Positions 1 through 6,180 of a stretch of DNA of 6,180 bases are shown one piece after another. The stretch comes from an uncultured Barnesiella sp. (GTDB taxonomy: Bacteria > Bacteroidota > Bacteroidia > Bacteroidales > Barnesiellaceae_A): the NCBI GenBank assembly GCA_904502265.1, contig CAJGDT010000096.1:1-6180 (forward strand). The letters run 5' to 3'. Position numbers and translations under genes: made by a program. The notes beneath the pieces are model-generated. The model saw nothing but the letters and a program-made list of their open reading frames with translations. It ran no database searches and was not told where the DNA came from. Numbering within the stretch: position 1 is the first letter of the stretch; each line of letters opens with the position of its first letter.

Positions 1-1
1 C

Positions 2-628
2 ACACTCTGCGAGTCTACTTCTTACGACCTCGAGCGCACATTGGCTGTTGTCGAGGAACGTTTTGCCCCCTGGCTCTCGCAAGTCAAGTGGCTCAACATG
101 GGTGGTGGCCACCTCATGACTCGCAAGGGATACGACGTAGAGCACCTCATCAAGTTGCTCACCGACTTCCGTTCGCGTCATCCTCATTTGCAGGTTATTA
201 TGGAGCCGGGTAGTGCATTTGCTTGGCAAACCGGTACACTCGAAACTACTATTGTCGACATCGTCGAGAATCACGGCATTCGCACCGCCATCCTCGATGC
301 CTCTTTTGCTTGCCACATGCCCGACTGTCTCGAGATGCCCTACAAGCCTGCCATTCGCGGTGCTAAAGAGGGTGGGGAAGCCCCCTACACCTACCGCATG
401 GGTGGCAACTCATGCCTCAGTGGCGACTTCGTGGGCGATTGGAGTTTCGATGCACCCCTCGCCATCGGCGACCGCATCATCTTCGAGGACATGATTCACT
501 ACACCATTGTCAAGACTACCATGTTCAACGGTGTGCCTCACCCCGCTATCGCCGTTCGCAAGCTCGACGGTACAACTCAGGTGTGGAAACAGTTCACATA
601 CGAAGACTACCGCAACCGCATGGGATAA
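2..628 (+). CDS. nspC: Carboxynorspermidine/carboxyspermidine decarboxylase, C-terminal part (5' end outside window)
   Basis: This is a PLP-dependent decarboxylase of the alanine-racemase-fold (fold III) group. It removes the carboxyl group from carboxynorspermidine or carboxyspermidine, giving norspermidine or spermidine in the cytoplasm. The frame is open from the first full codon, and 208 residues are visible out of a usual length near 380-400, so roughly the first half is missing. Family motifs seen in order (visible-residue numbering) are LCES near residue 2, the glycine-rich MGGGHLMTRK near 33 (PLP phosphate loop), EPGSAFAWQTG from 68, HMPDCLEMPYKP near 105, and GNSCLSGDF with Cys138. 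By analogy with ornithine and diaminopimelate decarboxylases, Cys138 should be the active-site cysteine contributed across the dimer interface. The ATG-less start at 41 (TTG) is internal and not the real start. An intrinsic terminator follows 69 bp after the stop, so the gene probably ends a separate transcript from the efflux operon. Whether the in vivo substrate is carboxyspermidine or carboxynorspermidine cannot be told from the sequence. Confidence 0.93.
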   Translation, partial: TLCESTSYDLERTLAVVEERFAPWLSQVKWLNMGGGHLMTRKGYDVEHLIKLLTDFRSRHPHLQVIMEPGSAFAWQTGTLETTIVDIVENHGIRTAILDASFACHMPDCLEMPYKPAIRGAKEGGEAPYTYRMGGNSCLSGDFVGDWSFDAPLAIGDRIIFEDMIHYTIVKTTMFNGVPHPAIAVRKLDGTTQVWKQFTYEDYRNRMG

Positions 629-696
629 CCCACGCTTCTATATGCATTATATACAGGTGGATTTTTATTTATACCTGTTTCGAATTATTCAATAAA

Positions 697-753
697 AGAG
701 TATTGCCTGATAGCAGTGGTTCGACTGTTGCGAGTGGCAATACTCTCTTTTTT
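697..753 (+). terminator. Intrinsic terminator downstream of nspC
   Basis: A perfect 11-bp inverted repeat, AGAGTATTGCC (697-707) with GGCAATACTCT (736-746), is followed by C and six T residues (748-753). The 28-nt loop can itself fold into a small inner stem (712-717 with 724-729, one G-U pair, loop 718-723), giving a stacked two-part hairpin. The stem plus T-tract is a classic rho-independent terminator for nspC. It lies upstream of the efflux promoter boxes, so it also insulates that operon from nspC read-through. Confidence 0.88.
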
Positions 754-828
754 GTGCTTCATAATATTTTTGTTAGTTTTGGGCTGCTTCTGTAAGGATA
801 TTTATTGCTTTGCATCGAAAATAATAAA

Positions 829-836
829 TAATTTTG
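829..836 (+). promoter_or_regulatory. Candidate Bacteroidota -7 box (upstream promoter)
   Basis: TAATTTTG matches the Bacteroides -7 consensus TAnnTTTG. Possible -33 partners are TTTG at 809-812 (16-nt spacer, rather short) or ATTG at 804-807 (21-nt spacer, weaker match). It would start transcripts near 842-845, giving a leader of about 90 nt. It is one of two alternatives for the efflux operon, and A/T-rich sequence makes chance matches easy. Confidence 0.4.
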
Positions 837-859
837 TATGCTTCTTAAATAACATTATG

Positions 860-867
860 TATATTTG
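860..867 (+). promoter_or_regulatory. Candidate Bacteroidota -7 box (proximal promoter of the efflux operon)
   Basis: TATATTTG is a full match to TAnnTTTG. The nearest TTTG upstream is at 833-836, a 23-nt spacer that is slightly longer than the usual 19-21. A start near 873-876 would put the transcription start inside the palindrome at 870-892, the usual place for a repressor site. This is my preferred promoter for the three efflux genes, inferred from motif and position only. Confidence 0.5.
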
Positions 868-869
868 CC

Positions 870-892
870 TATTGATGCATAATGCATAAATA
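870..892. promoter_or_regulatory. Near-perfect 23-bp inverted repeat, candidate operator
   Basis: The left arm is TATTGATGCAT (870-880), the centre is A881, and the right arm is ATGCATAAATA (882-892). The arms are inverted copies matching at 10 of 11 positions; the only mismatch is G874 against A888. The core is two copies of the self-complementary hexamer ATGCAT. The repeat starts two bases after a TAnnTTTG box and ends 38 bp before the first efflux start codon. Size and position fit a dimeric repressor site, as seen with TetR- or MarR-type regulators of efflux pumps, but no regulator gene is in the window. A one-base loop makes an RNA hairpin weak and A/U-rich, so a DNA site is more likely than an attenuator. 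Confidence 0.5.
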
Positions 893-930
893 TTCTCATT
901 GATAAATTAAAAAACCAAATAACAAATCGA

Positions 931-2334
931 ATGAAAAACCTTAAATTCTCTATTTGTGCTTTTGTTGCCATGCTTTGTTGCGTGACACCACTCTCAGCAC
1001 AAAAGTATCTCAACAATCCTTTGCCCGAGGCGTGGAGCGCCGACTCGCTACTCTCAACGGTTTCTCCTGCCGATGATCAGTGGTGGCTATCTTTTGGCGA
1101 TACCTGCCTCACCGCGCTCATTGACGAAGCGGTTGCCGGCAACTACGATTTGATGGCGGCTACTAAGCGCATTCAAGTAGCTAAGTCTATGTACAATAGT
1201 GCATTGGCTGGTTATTCGCCTGTAATCGGTGTTGGTGCCGATTGGGTCAACAATCAATCGAGTGGCAATCTCATGCCTGCATCTACCGACCCCACTTTGT
1301 CGCGCTATCTACAAGCCGACTTGTCTGTAAGTTGGGAGATTGACCTTTTCGGTAAGATATACTTCCGTGCCAAGGAGAGCAAGGAGCAATACAATGCCAC
1401 CAAGGAGGAGTACAATGCAGCAATGATAGCCCTCTGCGCGCAGTTGGCCAATAACTATATCACCCTGCGCACCTATCAGGCTCAGATGCAAGTGGCTGAG
1501 AGCAACATCCTCTCGCAAATGGCTATCCTCGATATTACTGAAACTCGCTTCAATACAGGTCTTGCCTCGGCGCTCGATGTTGCTCAGGCCAAGACTGTAT
1601 ATCTCGGCACTCGAGCCTCTATTCCTCAACTCAAGGCTGCTATCGATCATCAAATCAATATCATAGCTGTACTGTTGGGTAAGTACCCCAACGAGGTCTA
1701 CAACCGCCTGGCTACCCCTGTCGAGCATTTCGATTTCTTGCAAATCGTCAGCGTTGGTATTCCCTACGACCTTTTGCGTCGTCGTCCCGACATTCGTCAA
1801 GCCGAGTACAATATCGCTGCTCAGGCTGCTGCCGTGGGTGTTGCCATTACCGATTTCCTTCCCTCTGTTTCGCTCAATGGTAGTGTAGGATACGCCTCAA
1901 ACAACCTCGATAAGTTCTTCGACCAAGGCAGCTTGGCTTTCAACATCACACCCTCTTTCCGCTGGACTCTCTTCAACGGTACCAAGCGTATACAAGCACA
2001 CAACGCTGCTAAGGCTCAGATGCACGCTGCTGTCGACAATTACAACAACACGGTATTGATGGCGGTGCAAGAGGTGGAGACTGCCATGTCGGCTTACAAA
2101 AATTCGGTTAAGCAATTGGTATTCTTGCGCGAGTTGGTTAATCAAGGTCAACTTACCCTCGACCTCTCTATCGACCTTTACAAGAACGGTCTCGTCGACT
2201 TCCAGACTGTACTCGATGCTCAACGTCAATCACTCTCTTATCAAAACTCGCTCGTTGAGACTCGTGCTGCTTCTGCCAAAGCTATAGTTAATCTTTACCA
2301 AGCACTCGGTGGTGGTTGGTCTAACAATCAGTAA
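931..2334 (+). CDS. RND efflux outer-membrane channel, TolC/OprM (NodT) family
   Basis: This 467-residue protein is the outer-membrane factor of a tripartite efflux system, expected to form a trimeric channel across the outer membrane and periplasm. The N-terminus (MKNLKFSICAFVAMLCC...) is a signal peptide, probably cut after LSA at about residue 23. The cysteines at 16-17 do not sit in a good lipobox, so it looks like a non-lipidated member, whereas many OprM-type relatives are lipoproteins. Family marks are WWLSFGD near residue 51, the long helical repeats, EIDLFGK (136-142), the second-repeat signature GIPYDLLRRRPDIRQAE from 276, LPSVSLNGSVGY near 310, and VDFQTVLDAQRQSL around 423-434. 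Length is typical. The ATG at 931 gives a complete signal peptide and is the obvious start, although no Shine-Dalgarno is seen. It is first in the operon, with the adaptor gene 22 bp downstream. Substrate is not predictable. Confidence 0.94.
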   Translation: MKNLKFSICAFVAMLCCVTPLSAQKYLNNPLPEAWSADSLLSTVSPADDQWWLSFGDTCLTALIDEAVAGNYDLMAATKRIQVAKSMYNSALAGYSPVIGVGADWVNNQSSGNLMPASTDPTLSRYLQADLSVSWEIDLFGKIYFRAKESKEQYNATKEEYNAAMIALCAQLANNYITLRTYQAQMQVAESNILSQMAILDITETRFNTGLASALDVAQAKTVYLGTRASIPQLKAAIDHQINIIAVLLGKYPNEVYNRLATPVEHFDFLQIVSVGIPYDLLRRRPDIRQAEYNIAAQAAAVGVAITDFLPSVSLNGSVGYASNNLDKFFDQGSLAFNITPSFRWTLFNGTKRIQAHNAAKAQMHAAVDNYNNTVLMAVQEVETAMSAYKNSVKQLVFLRELVNQGQLTLDLSIDLYKNGLVDFQTVLDAQRQSLSYQNSLVETRAASAKAIVNLYQALGGGWSNNQ

Positions 2335-2356
2335 TCCCTCTATAATACATACAATT

Positions 2357-3460
2357 ATGAACAATCGTATTCTCCTCTCTTTAATCCTCACTACCGCCTG
2401 CATGGTTGGTTGTCAAAACAATGAGAATAATGCTGTACAACCCACTGCGCCTAATATTTCAGTGGCTACAGCTATCCAAGACTCTGTTACTCTATATGCT
2501 TCATATCCCGGTTATCTCGAAGCTAAAAATATAGTTGACCTTGTGGCTCGTGTCCCTGGTTTCCAAGTAGCATCGGACTATGTTGCCGGACAACCCGTGG
2601 CAAAGGGTGACACACTCTTCATTATTGAGCCTACTCAATACCAAGATGCCGTGGAGCAAGCCGAGGCTGCTTTGGCTACTTGCAAGGCCGAGCTTTATTA
2701 TGCCGAGAACAACTATAAGCGCATGAAGGATGTTGCCAATACCAACGCTATCAGCGAGATTGACTTCATCAAGTCTGAGGCTGCTTATTACAAAGCCGAA
2801 GCTGCAGTGATGAATGCCGAGGCTGCATTACGTTCGGCTCGCACCCAACTCAGCTATTGCTACATTACTGCGCCATTCTCGGGTCGTCCCAATACTTCTA
2901 AGTATGGCGATGGTGATTATGTCAATGCCTCTTCATACATGGCTACTATTTATCAAGATAACCAAATGTACGCATACTTCAGCATCGACGATGCTCAATA
3001 CATGAAGCTTATCCAAAATCTCAAGAACAACCGTACCTCTCTTGGTCACGATGCTGTAAGATTGACTTTTAGCGAAAATCTCCCTCACGAGTACAAAGGC
3101 TACATCGACTATATAGCTCCCAATATTGACCTTACCACCGGTACTCTTCGTGTTCGCATCGTGGTAGATAACCCCTATAACGAACTCAAACACGGTATGT
3201 ACGCTACTATTCACATGCCCTATACTCGTAGCGAAAAGGTGCTTATGGTGCGCGATGCTTCTATCGGAACCGACCAAGTGGGCAAGTATCTTTACACTGT
3301 CAACGACTCTAACCGTGTCGTGATGCGTCATATCGAGATTGGCGAACTCTACAACGACTCTTTGCGCATCGTATACAAGGGTATCAACCCCGGCGAAAAG
3401 TATGTATCGCTTGCCTTGCAAAAGGTTCAAGAGGGTATGATTATCAACCCCGTTGAGTGA
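2357..3460 (+). CDS. RND efflux periplasmic adaptor (membrane fusion protein), lipoprotein
   Basis: This 367-residue adaptor of the HlyD/AcrA type links the RND pump to the outer-membrane channel. The start is the ATG at 2357; the longer frame from GTG 2309 overlaps the previous gene and would put 16 extra residues ahead of a perfect lipoprotein signal. The signal MNNRILLSLILTTACMVGC has a lipobox-like MVGC with Cys19 as the likely lipidated residue. Domains in order: first beta-barrel/lipoyl strand around 44-72 (ARVPGFQ at 64-70), second half of the lipoyl motif with V81-AKGDTLFIIEP ending near 92, an alpha-helical coiled-coil hairpin about 94-163 rich in Ala/Glu, the return lipoyl strand LSYCYITAPFSGR (165-177), the beta-barrel about 195-280, and GTLRVRIVVDNP followed by LKHGMYATIHM leading into the membrane-proximal domain. 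Length is normal for AcrA/MexA relatives. The 22-bp gap after the channel gene and 40-bp gap before the pump gene, with no terminator, support co-transcription. Confidence 0.94.
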   Translation: MNNRILLSLILTTACMVGCQNNENNAVQPTAPNISVATAIQDSVTLYASYPGYLEAKNIVDLVARVPGFQVASDYVAGQPVAKGDTLFIIEPTQYQDAVEQAEAALATCKAELYYAENNYKRMKDVANTNAISEIDFIKSEAAYYKAEAAVMNAEAALRSARTQLSYCYITAPFSGRPNTSKYGDGDYVNASSYMATIYQDNQMYAYFSIDDAQYMKLIQNLKNNRTSLGHDAVRLTFSENLPHEYKGYIDYIAPNIDLTTGTLRVRIVVDNPYNELKHGMYATIHMPYTRSEKVLMVRDASIGTDQVGKYLYTVNDSNRVVMRHIEIGELYNDSLRIVYKGINPGEKYVSLALQKVQEGMIINPVE

Positions 3461-3500
3461 TTTTTTCCTTATTTCTTAATGTAACAAATAGTGATAGTAT

Positions 3501-6180
3501 ATGATATCCAAGTTTTTTGTTAAGCATCCCATTTTTGCTACAGTATTGGCTTTGGTAATGGTGTTGGCGGGTGGTATCACACTCTTTACACTCCCCATTG
3601 CTCAATACCCCGATATTACTCCGCCTACCGTACAGGTTACTGCCATATATCCCGGTGCCGATGCCGAGACAATTGCCGAGACAGTAGGTGTGCCTATCGA
3701 ACAGCAAGTCAACGGTGTCGATGGTATGATTTACATGAGTTCGACATCTTCTTCTACCGGTCAATACACCCTTACTGTTACCTTCGAGGTAGGTACCGAT
3801 ATTGACATGGCTACCGTATTGGTACAAAATCGCGTTAGTACAGCGCAAAACTCGCTCCCTCAGGCAGTTATTCAACAAGGTGTTACCACCAAGAAGCAAT
3901 CGACAAGTATTGTCTTGTTCTTGGCACTCAACTCCGAGGAGGAGGAGTACGACGGTCTCTATCTCTCTAACTATGCCAACCTCAAGATTATCGACGAGCT
4001 CTCTCGTCTGCCGGGTGTAGGTGGTGTTACCATCTTCGGTGCCGATAAGTATAGTATGCGTGTGTGGCTCAAGCCCGACATCATGCGCATGCGTGGTGTA
4101 ACAGCGGCTGAGGTCTACAATGCAATTGCTTCGCAAAACATTGTTTCGCCTGCCGGTAGTGTGGGTCAACAACCTATTTCTTCGCCCGAAGCTTTCCAGT
4201 TTACGCTCAAAACTGACGGTATGATGAACGATGTATCGCAATTCAGCGACATCATCATTCGCTCCGATGGTAAGGGTGGATATTTGCGCCTAAAGGATGT
4301 CGCCACAATTGAATTGGGTAGTGCTACTTACAACGTAGCTGCCAAACTGAATGGTAAGGAAGCTGCCGCCATTGGTATCTATCAGCTCCCCGGTTCTAAC
4401 GCGCTCGATGTGGCTCAAGGTGTACGTGCCAAGATGGACGAGCTGCAACAATACTTCCCCGAGGGTGTTACCTACGATGTCGTGCTCGATACTACCGAGT
4501 TTGTTACTGCCTCTATCGAAGAGGTGCTCATTACTTTTGTTGAGACTACACTCATCGTTATGCTCGTGATTCTGCTCTTCTTGCAGAACTTCCGTGCTGT
4601 GATTATCCCCTCTATCACTATTCCTGTGTCGCTCATTGCCACATTTGCTGTCATGCAGGTCATGGGCTTCTCTATCAACACGCTCACACTCTTTGGTTTG
4701 GTATTGGCTATTGCCATTGTGGTCGACGATGCCATTGTGGTGGTCGAGAATGCCACTCGTCTGCTCGATACAGGACAGTACACTCGTCAAGAGGCTGTTA
4801 TCAAGGCGATGGAGGAGATTACAGGCCCTGTTATCGGTGTTGTTTTGGTATTGCTTTCGGTATTCATCCCCACTGCATTCATTGGAGGTATTACCGGTGT
4901 GCTCTACAAACAATTTGCCTTGACTATCGCAGTGGCTACTATCTTTAGTGGTCTCAACTCACTCACACTTACACCGGCTCTGTGTGCGCTATTCTTACAA
5001 CCTACTCGCGAAACAAAGTTCTGCGTTTATCGTTGGTTCAACAAGGGATTTGATGTTACGCTTGCCGGTTATGTTAACATCATCACTTCGATGATCAAGA
5101 AGCCTGTGATGGCCATGATGGTATTCTTGGTACTCTCTATCGGTGCATTCTATGGCTTTATGAAGTGGCCTTCATCATTTATTCCTGCCGAGGACTTGGG
5201 TTATGTCATCACCTCTGTTCAGTTGCCCAATGCTTCAGCTTTCGATCGCACAGCCGAGGTTACCGAGCGTCTTGAGAAGATTATTATGCAATATCCCGAA
5301 GTTGAGAATGTGTTGGCTATCAATGGTTTTTCTACACTTTTCGGTTCGCAATCATCCAACATGGGTACTTTCTTCGTAGTACTCAAGCACTGGCATGAAC
5401 GTCCTGGAGCCGAACACAGTGCCGATGCTGTTGTTGCTCGCATCAATCGTGATGCTGCTGCCATACAAGAGGCTATTATCTTTGCTGTCAATCCGCCTGC
5501 TATCCAAGGTCTGGGTAATACTGGTGGTCTTGAATGGCAACTTGAAGATATCAACAACCAAGGTGTTTTGGCTGTCGAGCAAGCTTTGAGAACGCTCAAA
5601 GCCGACTTGAAAGACTATCCCGCTTTAGGTTCTGTTACATCTTTCTTCGAAGGCTCTACACCGCAATACTTTATTGAGTTCGACCGTAGCCGTGTCGAGC
5701 TTATGGGGCTTAATATCAAGGATGTATTCCAAGCTCTATCATTCCAAATGGGTGCAAGTTATGTCAATGACTTTACCGAGTTTGGTCGCGTATATCAAGT
5801 GAAAATCAGTGCCGATGCTGCTGCTCGTGCCAACATCGACGATGTTCTCAAACTCAGTGTCAAGAATCGCGACGGACTCATGGTTCCCTTCGCTGCCTTT
5901 ACTAACATTAAGTCGGTGATGGGTCAAAACCTTGTTACTCGCTACAACATGTATCCTTCGGCCTCTATCACAACACTCCCTGCTGCCAATGCAAGCTCTA
6001 CGCAGGCTATCTTGGAAACAGAGCAACTCGTTAAGGAGAAGTTGGGTAATAACTTCGCCCTTAGCTGGACCGGTATGGCCAAGCAACAGAAGGAGTCAGG
6101 CTCTTCGGTAACAATCATCTTTGCCCTGGCTATTGTCTTGGTGGTATTCGTGTTGGCTGCTCAGTACGAGAGTTGGACCG
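3501..6180 (+). CDS. AcrB-type RND multidrug efflux pump, HAE1 family (3' end outside window)
   Basis: This is a proton-driven inner-membrane pump, expected to work as a trimer with 12 membrane segments per subunit. The frame is open without interruption for 893 codons to the window end, against about 1,030-1,060 in the family. It stops at YESWT, before the TM10-TM12 region, so the counterpart of AcrB Lys940 is not visible. MISKFFVKHPIFA at 1-13 is a typical RND N-terminus, and a stop codon at 3489 in the same frame fixes ATG 3501 as the first start. Seen motifs: TM1 from about 10 to 30, LPIAQYPDITPP (31-42), the porter domain, FLQNFRAVIIPS, and the TM4 proton-relay aspartates D409-D410 in AIVVDDAIVVVEN, equivalent to AcrB D407/D408. 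Later come LTPALCALF, a large second periplasmic loop from PSSFIPAEDLGY, NGFSTLFGS (608-616, switch-loop region) and WTGMAKQQKESG. By alignment from memory with AcrB, F610 is replaced by L605 and F136 by I137, while F178 and F615 are kept as F179 and F610. Drug range cannot be predicted. Confidence 0.96.
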   Translation, partial: MISKFFVKHPIFATVLALVMVLAGGITLFTLPIAQYPDITPPTVQVTAIYPGADAETIAETVGVPIEQQVNGVDGMIYMSSTSSSTGQYTLTVTFEVGTDIDMATVLVQNRVSTAQNSLPQAVIQQGVTTKKQSTSIVLFLALNSEEEEYDGLYLSNYANLKIIDELSRLPGVGGVTIFGADKYSMRVWLKPDIMRMRGVTAAEVYNAIASQNIVSPAGSVGQQPISSPEAFQFTLKTDGMMNDVSQFSDIIIRSDGKGGYLRLKDVATIELGSATYNVAAKLNGKEAAAIGIYQLPGSNALDVAQGVRAKMDELQQYFPEGVTYDVVLDTTEFVTASIEEVLITFVETTLIVMLVILLFLQNFRAVIIPSITIPVSLIATFAVMQVMGFSINTLTLFGLVLAIAIVVDDAIVVVENATRLLDTGQYTRQEAVIKAMEEITGPVIGVVLVLLSVFIPTAFIGGITGVLYKQFALTIAVATIFSGLNSLTLTPALCALFLQPTRETKFCVYRWFNKGFDVTLAGYVNIITSMIKKPVMAMMVFLVLSIGAFYGFMKWPSSFIPAEDLGYVITSVQLPNASAFDRTAEVTERLEKIIMQYPEVENVLAINGFSTLFGSQSSNMGTFFVVLKHWHERPGAEHSADAVVARINRDAAAIQEAIIFAVNPPAIQGLGNTGGLEWQLEDINNQGVLAVEQALRTLKADLKDYPALGSVTSFFEGSTPQYFIEFDRSRVELMGLNIKDVFQALSFQMGASYVNDFTEFGRVYQVKISADAAARANIDDVLKLSVKNRDGLMVPFAAFTNIKSVMGQNLVTRYNMYPSASITTLPAANASSTQAILETEQLVKEKLGNNFALSWTGMAKQQKESGSSVTIIFALAIVLVVFVLAAQYESWT

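Larger units (their letters stand above)
629..930. other. Intergenic region between nspC and the efflux operon
   Basis: This 302-bp A/T-rich gap holds no credible gene. A frame that runs across the nspC stop (412-795) is an out-of-frame shadow with unlikely composition. What the gap does hold is the nspC terminator (697-753), two promoter-like boxes (829-836 and 860-867) and a palindrome (870-892). Position 629-696 shows nothing beyond one isolated ATGCAT hexamer (642-647). Position 754-808 shows nothing clear. The last 38 bases before the ATG at 931 are A-rich with no Shine-Dalgarno, which is common for Bacteroidota leaders. Confidence 0.8.

Noticed and set aside
642..647. A further ATGCAT hexamer after nspC, like the half-sites at 875-887
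   Set aside because: It is a single six-base match in A/T-rich sequence without the flanking symmetry (641 T faces 648 T), so it is not a second operator.
412..795. Plus-strand open frame of 127 codons running from inside nspC through the terminator
   Set aside because: It is out of frame with nspC, passes through the terminator hairpin, and has an Arg/His-rich then hydrophobic composition typical of a chance frame.
1309..1800. Minus-strand open frame of 163 codons within the channel gene
   Set aside because: It is entirely antisense to a well-supported TolC-family gene, with no promoter-like sequence, signal or known motif.
2309..2356. Longer GTG start for the adaptor gene, overlapping the channel gene
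   Set aside because: The ATG at 2357 begins directly with a lipoprotein signal peptide; the 16 extra residues would disrupt it and overlap the end of the upstream gene.
3461..3500. T-rich stretch after the adaptor stop codon as a possible terminator
   Set aside because: There is a run of T residues but no stem before it; it is more likely a plain spacer within the operon.
3444..4241. Long minus-strand open frame of 265 codons opposite the pump gene
   Set aside because: It lies wholly opposite a clear AcrB homologue. It is open because the sense gene rarely uses the codons TTA, CTA and TCA in that register, and its translation is rich in His, Asn, Arg and Thr with no recognisable domain.
4290..4913. 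Minus-strand open frame of 207 codons opposite TM segments of the pump
   Set aside because: It is a shadow of the conserved RND coding sequence; its His/Asn/Glu-rich composition is what antisense of hydrophobic segments gives.

Overview
The window looks like chromosomal DNA from a Bacteroidota (Bacteroidales-type) bacterium. Three things support this: promoter-like TAnnTTTG boxes instead of E. coli-type -10 boxes, A/T-rich leaders with no clear Shine-Dalgarno in front of the genes, and protein sequences of the kind found in that phylum. I cannot name a genus from the sequence alone.

Layout, all on the + strand. Positions 2-628 are the 3' part of nspC (carboxynorspermidine/carboxyspermidine decarboxylase, polyamine synthesis). 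It is followed by a strong intrinsic terminator (697-753). An A/T-rich gap of about 300 bp (629-930) holds that terminator, two tandem promoter-like boxes (829-836 and 860-867), and a near-perfect 23-bp inverted repeat (870-892) just after the second box. Three genes in tripartite-efflux order follow: a TolC/OprM-type outer-membrane channel (931-2334), a lipoprotein-type membrane-fusion (periplasmic adaptor) protein (2357-3460), and an AcrB-type RND inner-membrane pump (3501 to the window end, cut at 893 codons before the last transmembrane segments).

How they work together: the RND protein uses the proton gradient to collect substrates from the inner membrane or periplasm, the adaptor bridges the periplasm, and the outer-membrane channel carries the substrate out. 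The 22-bp and 40-bp gaps and the lack of any terminator between the genes suggest one operon, transcribed from the 829-867 region and possibly controlled by a repressor bound at 870-892. No regulator gene lies in the window.

The content is conventional. I found no evidence of a new system, mobile element, CRISPR array, tRNA or rRNA. The points most worth a second look are the undescribed palindrome at the efflux promoter and the loss of two aromatic residues in the predicted drug-binding pocket of the pump.
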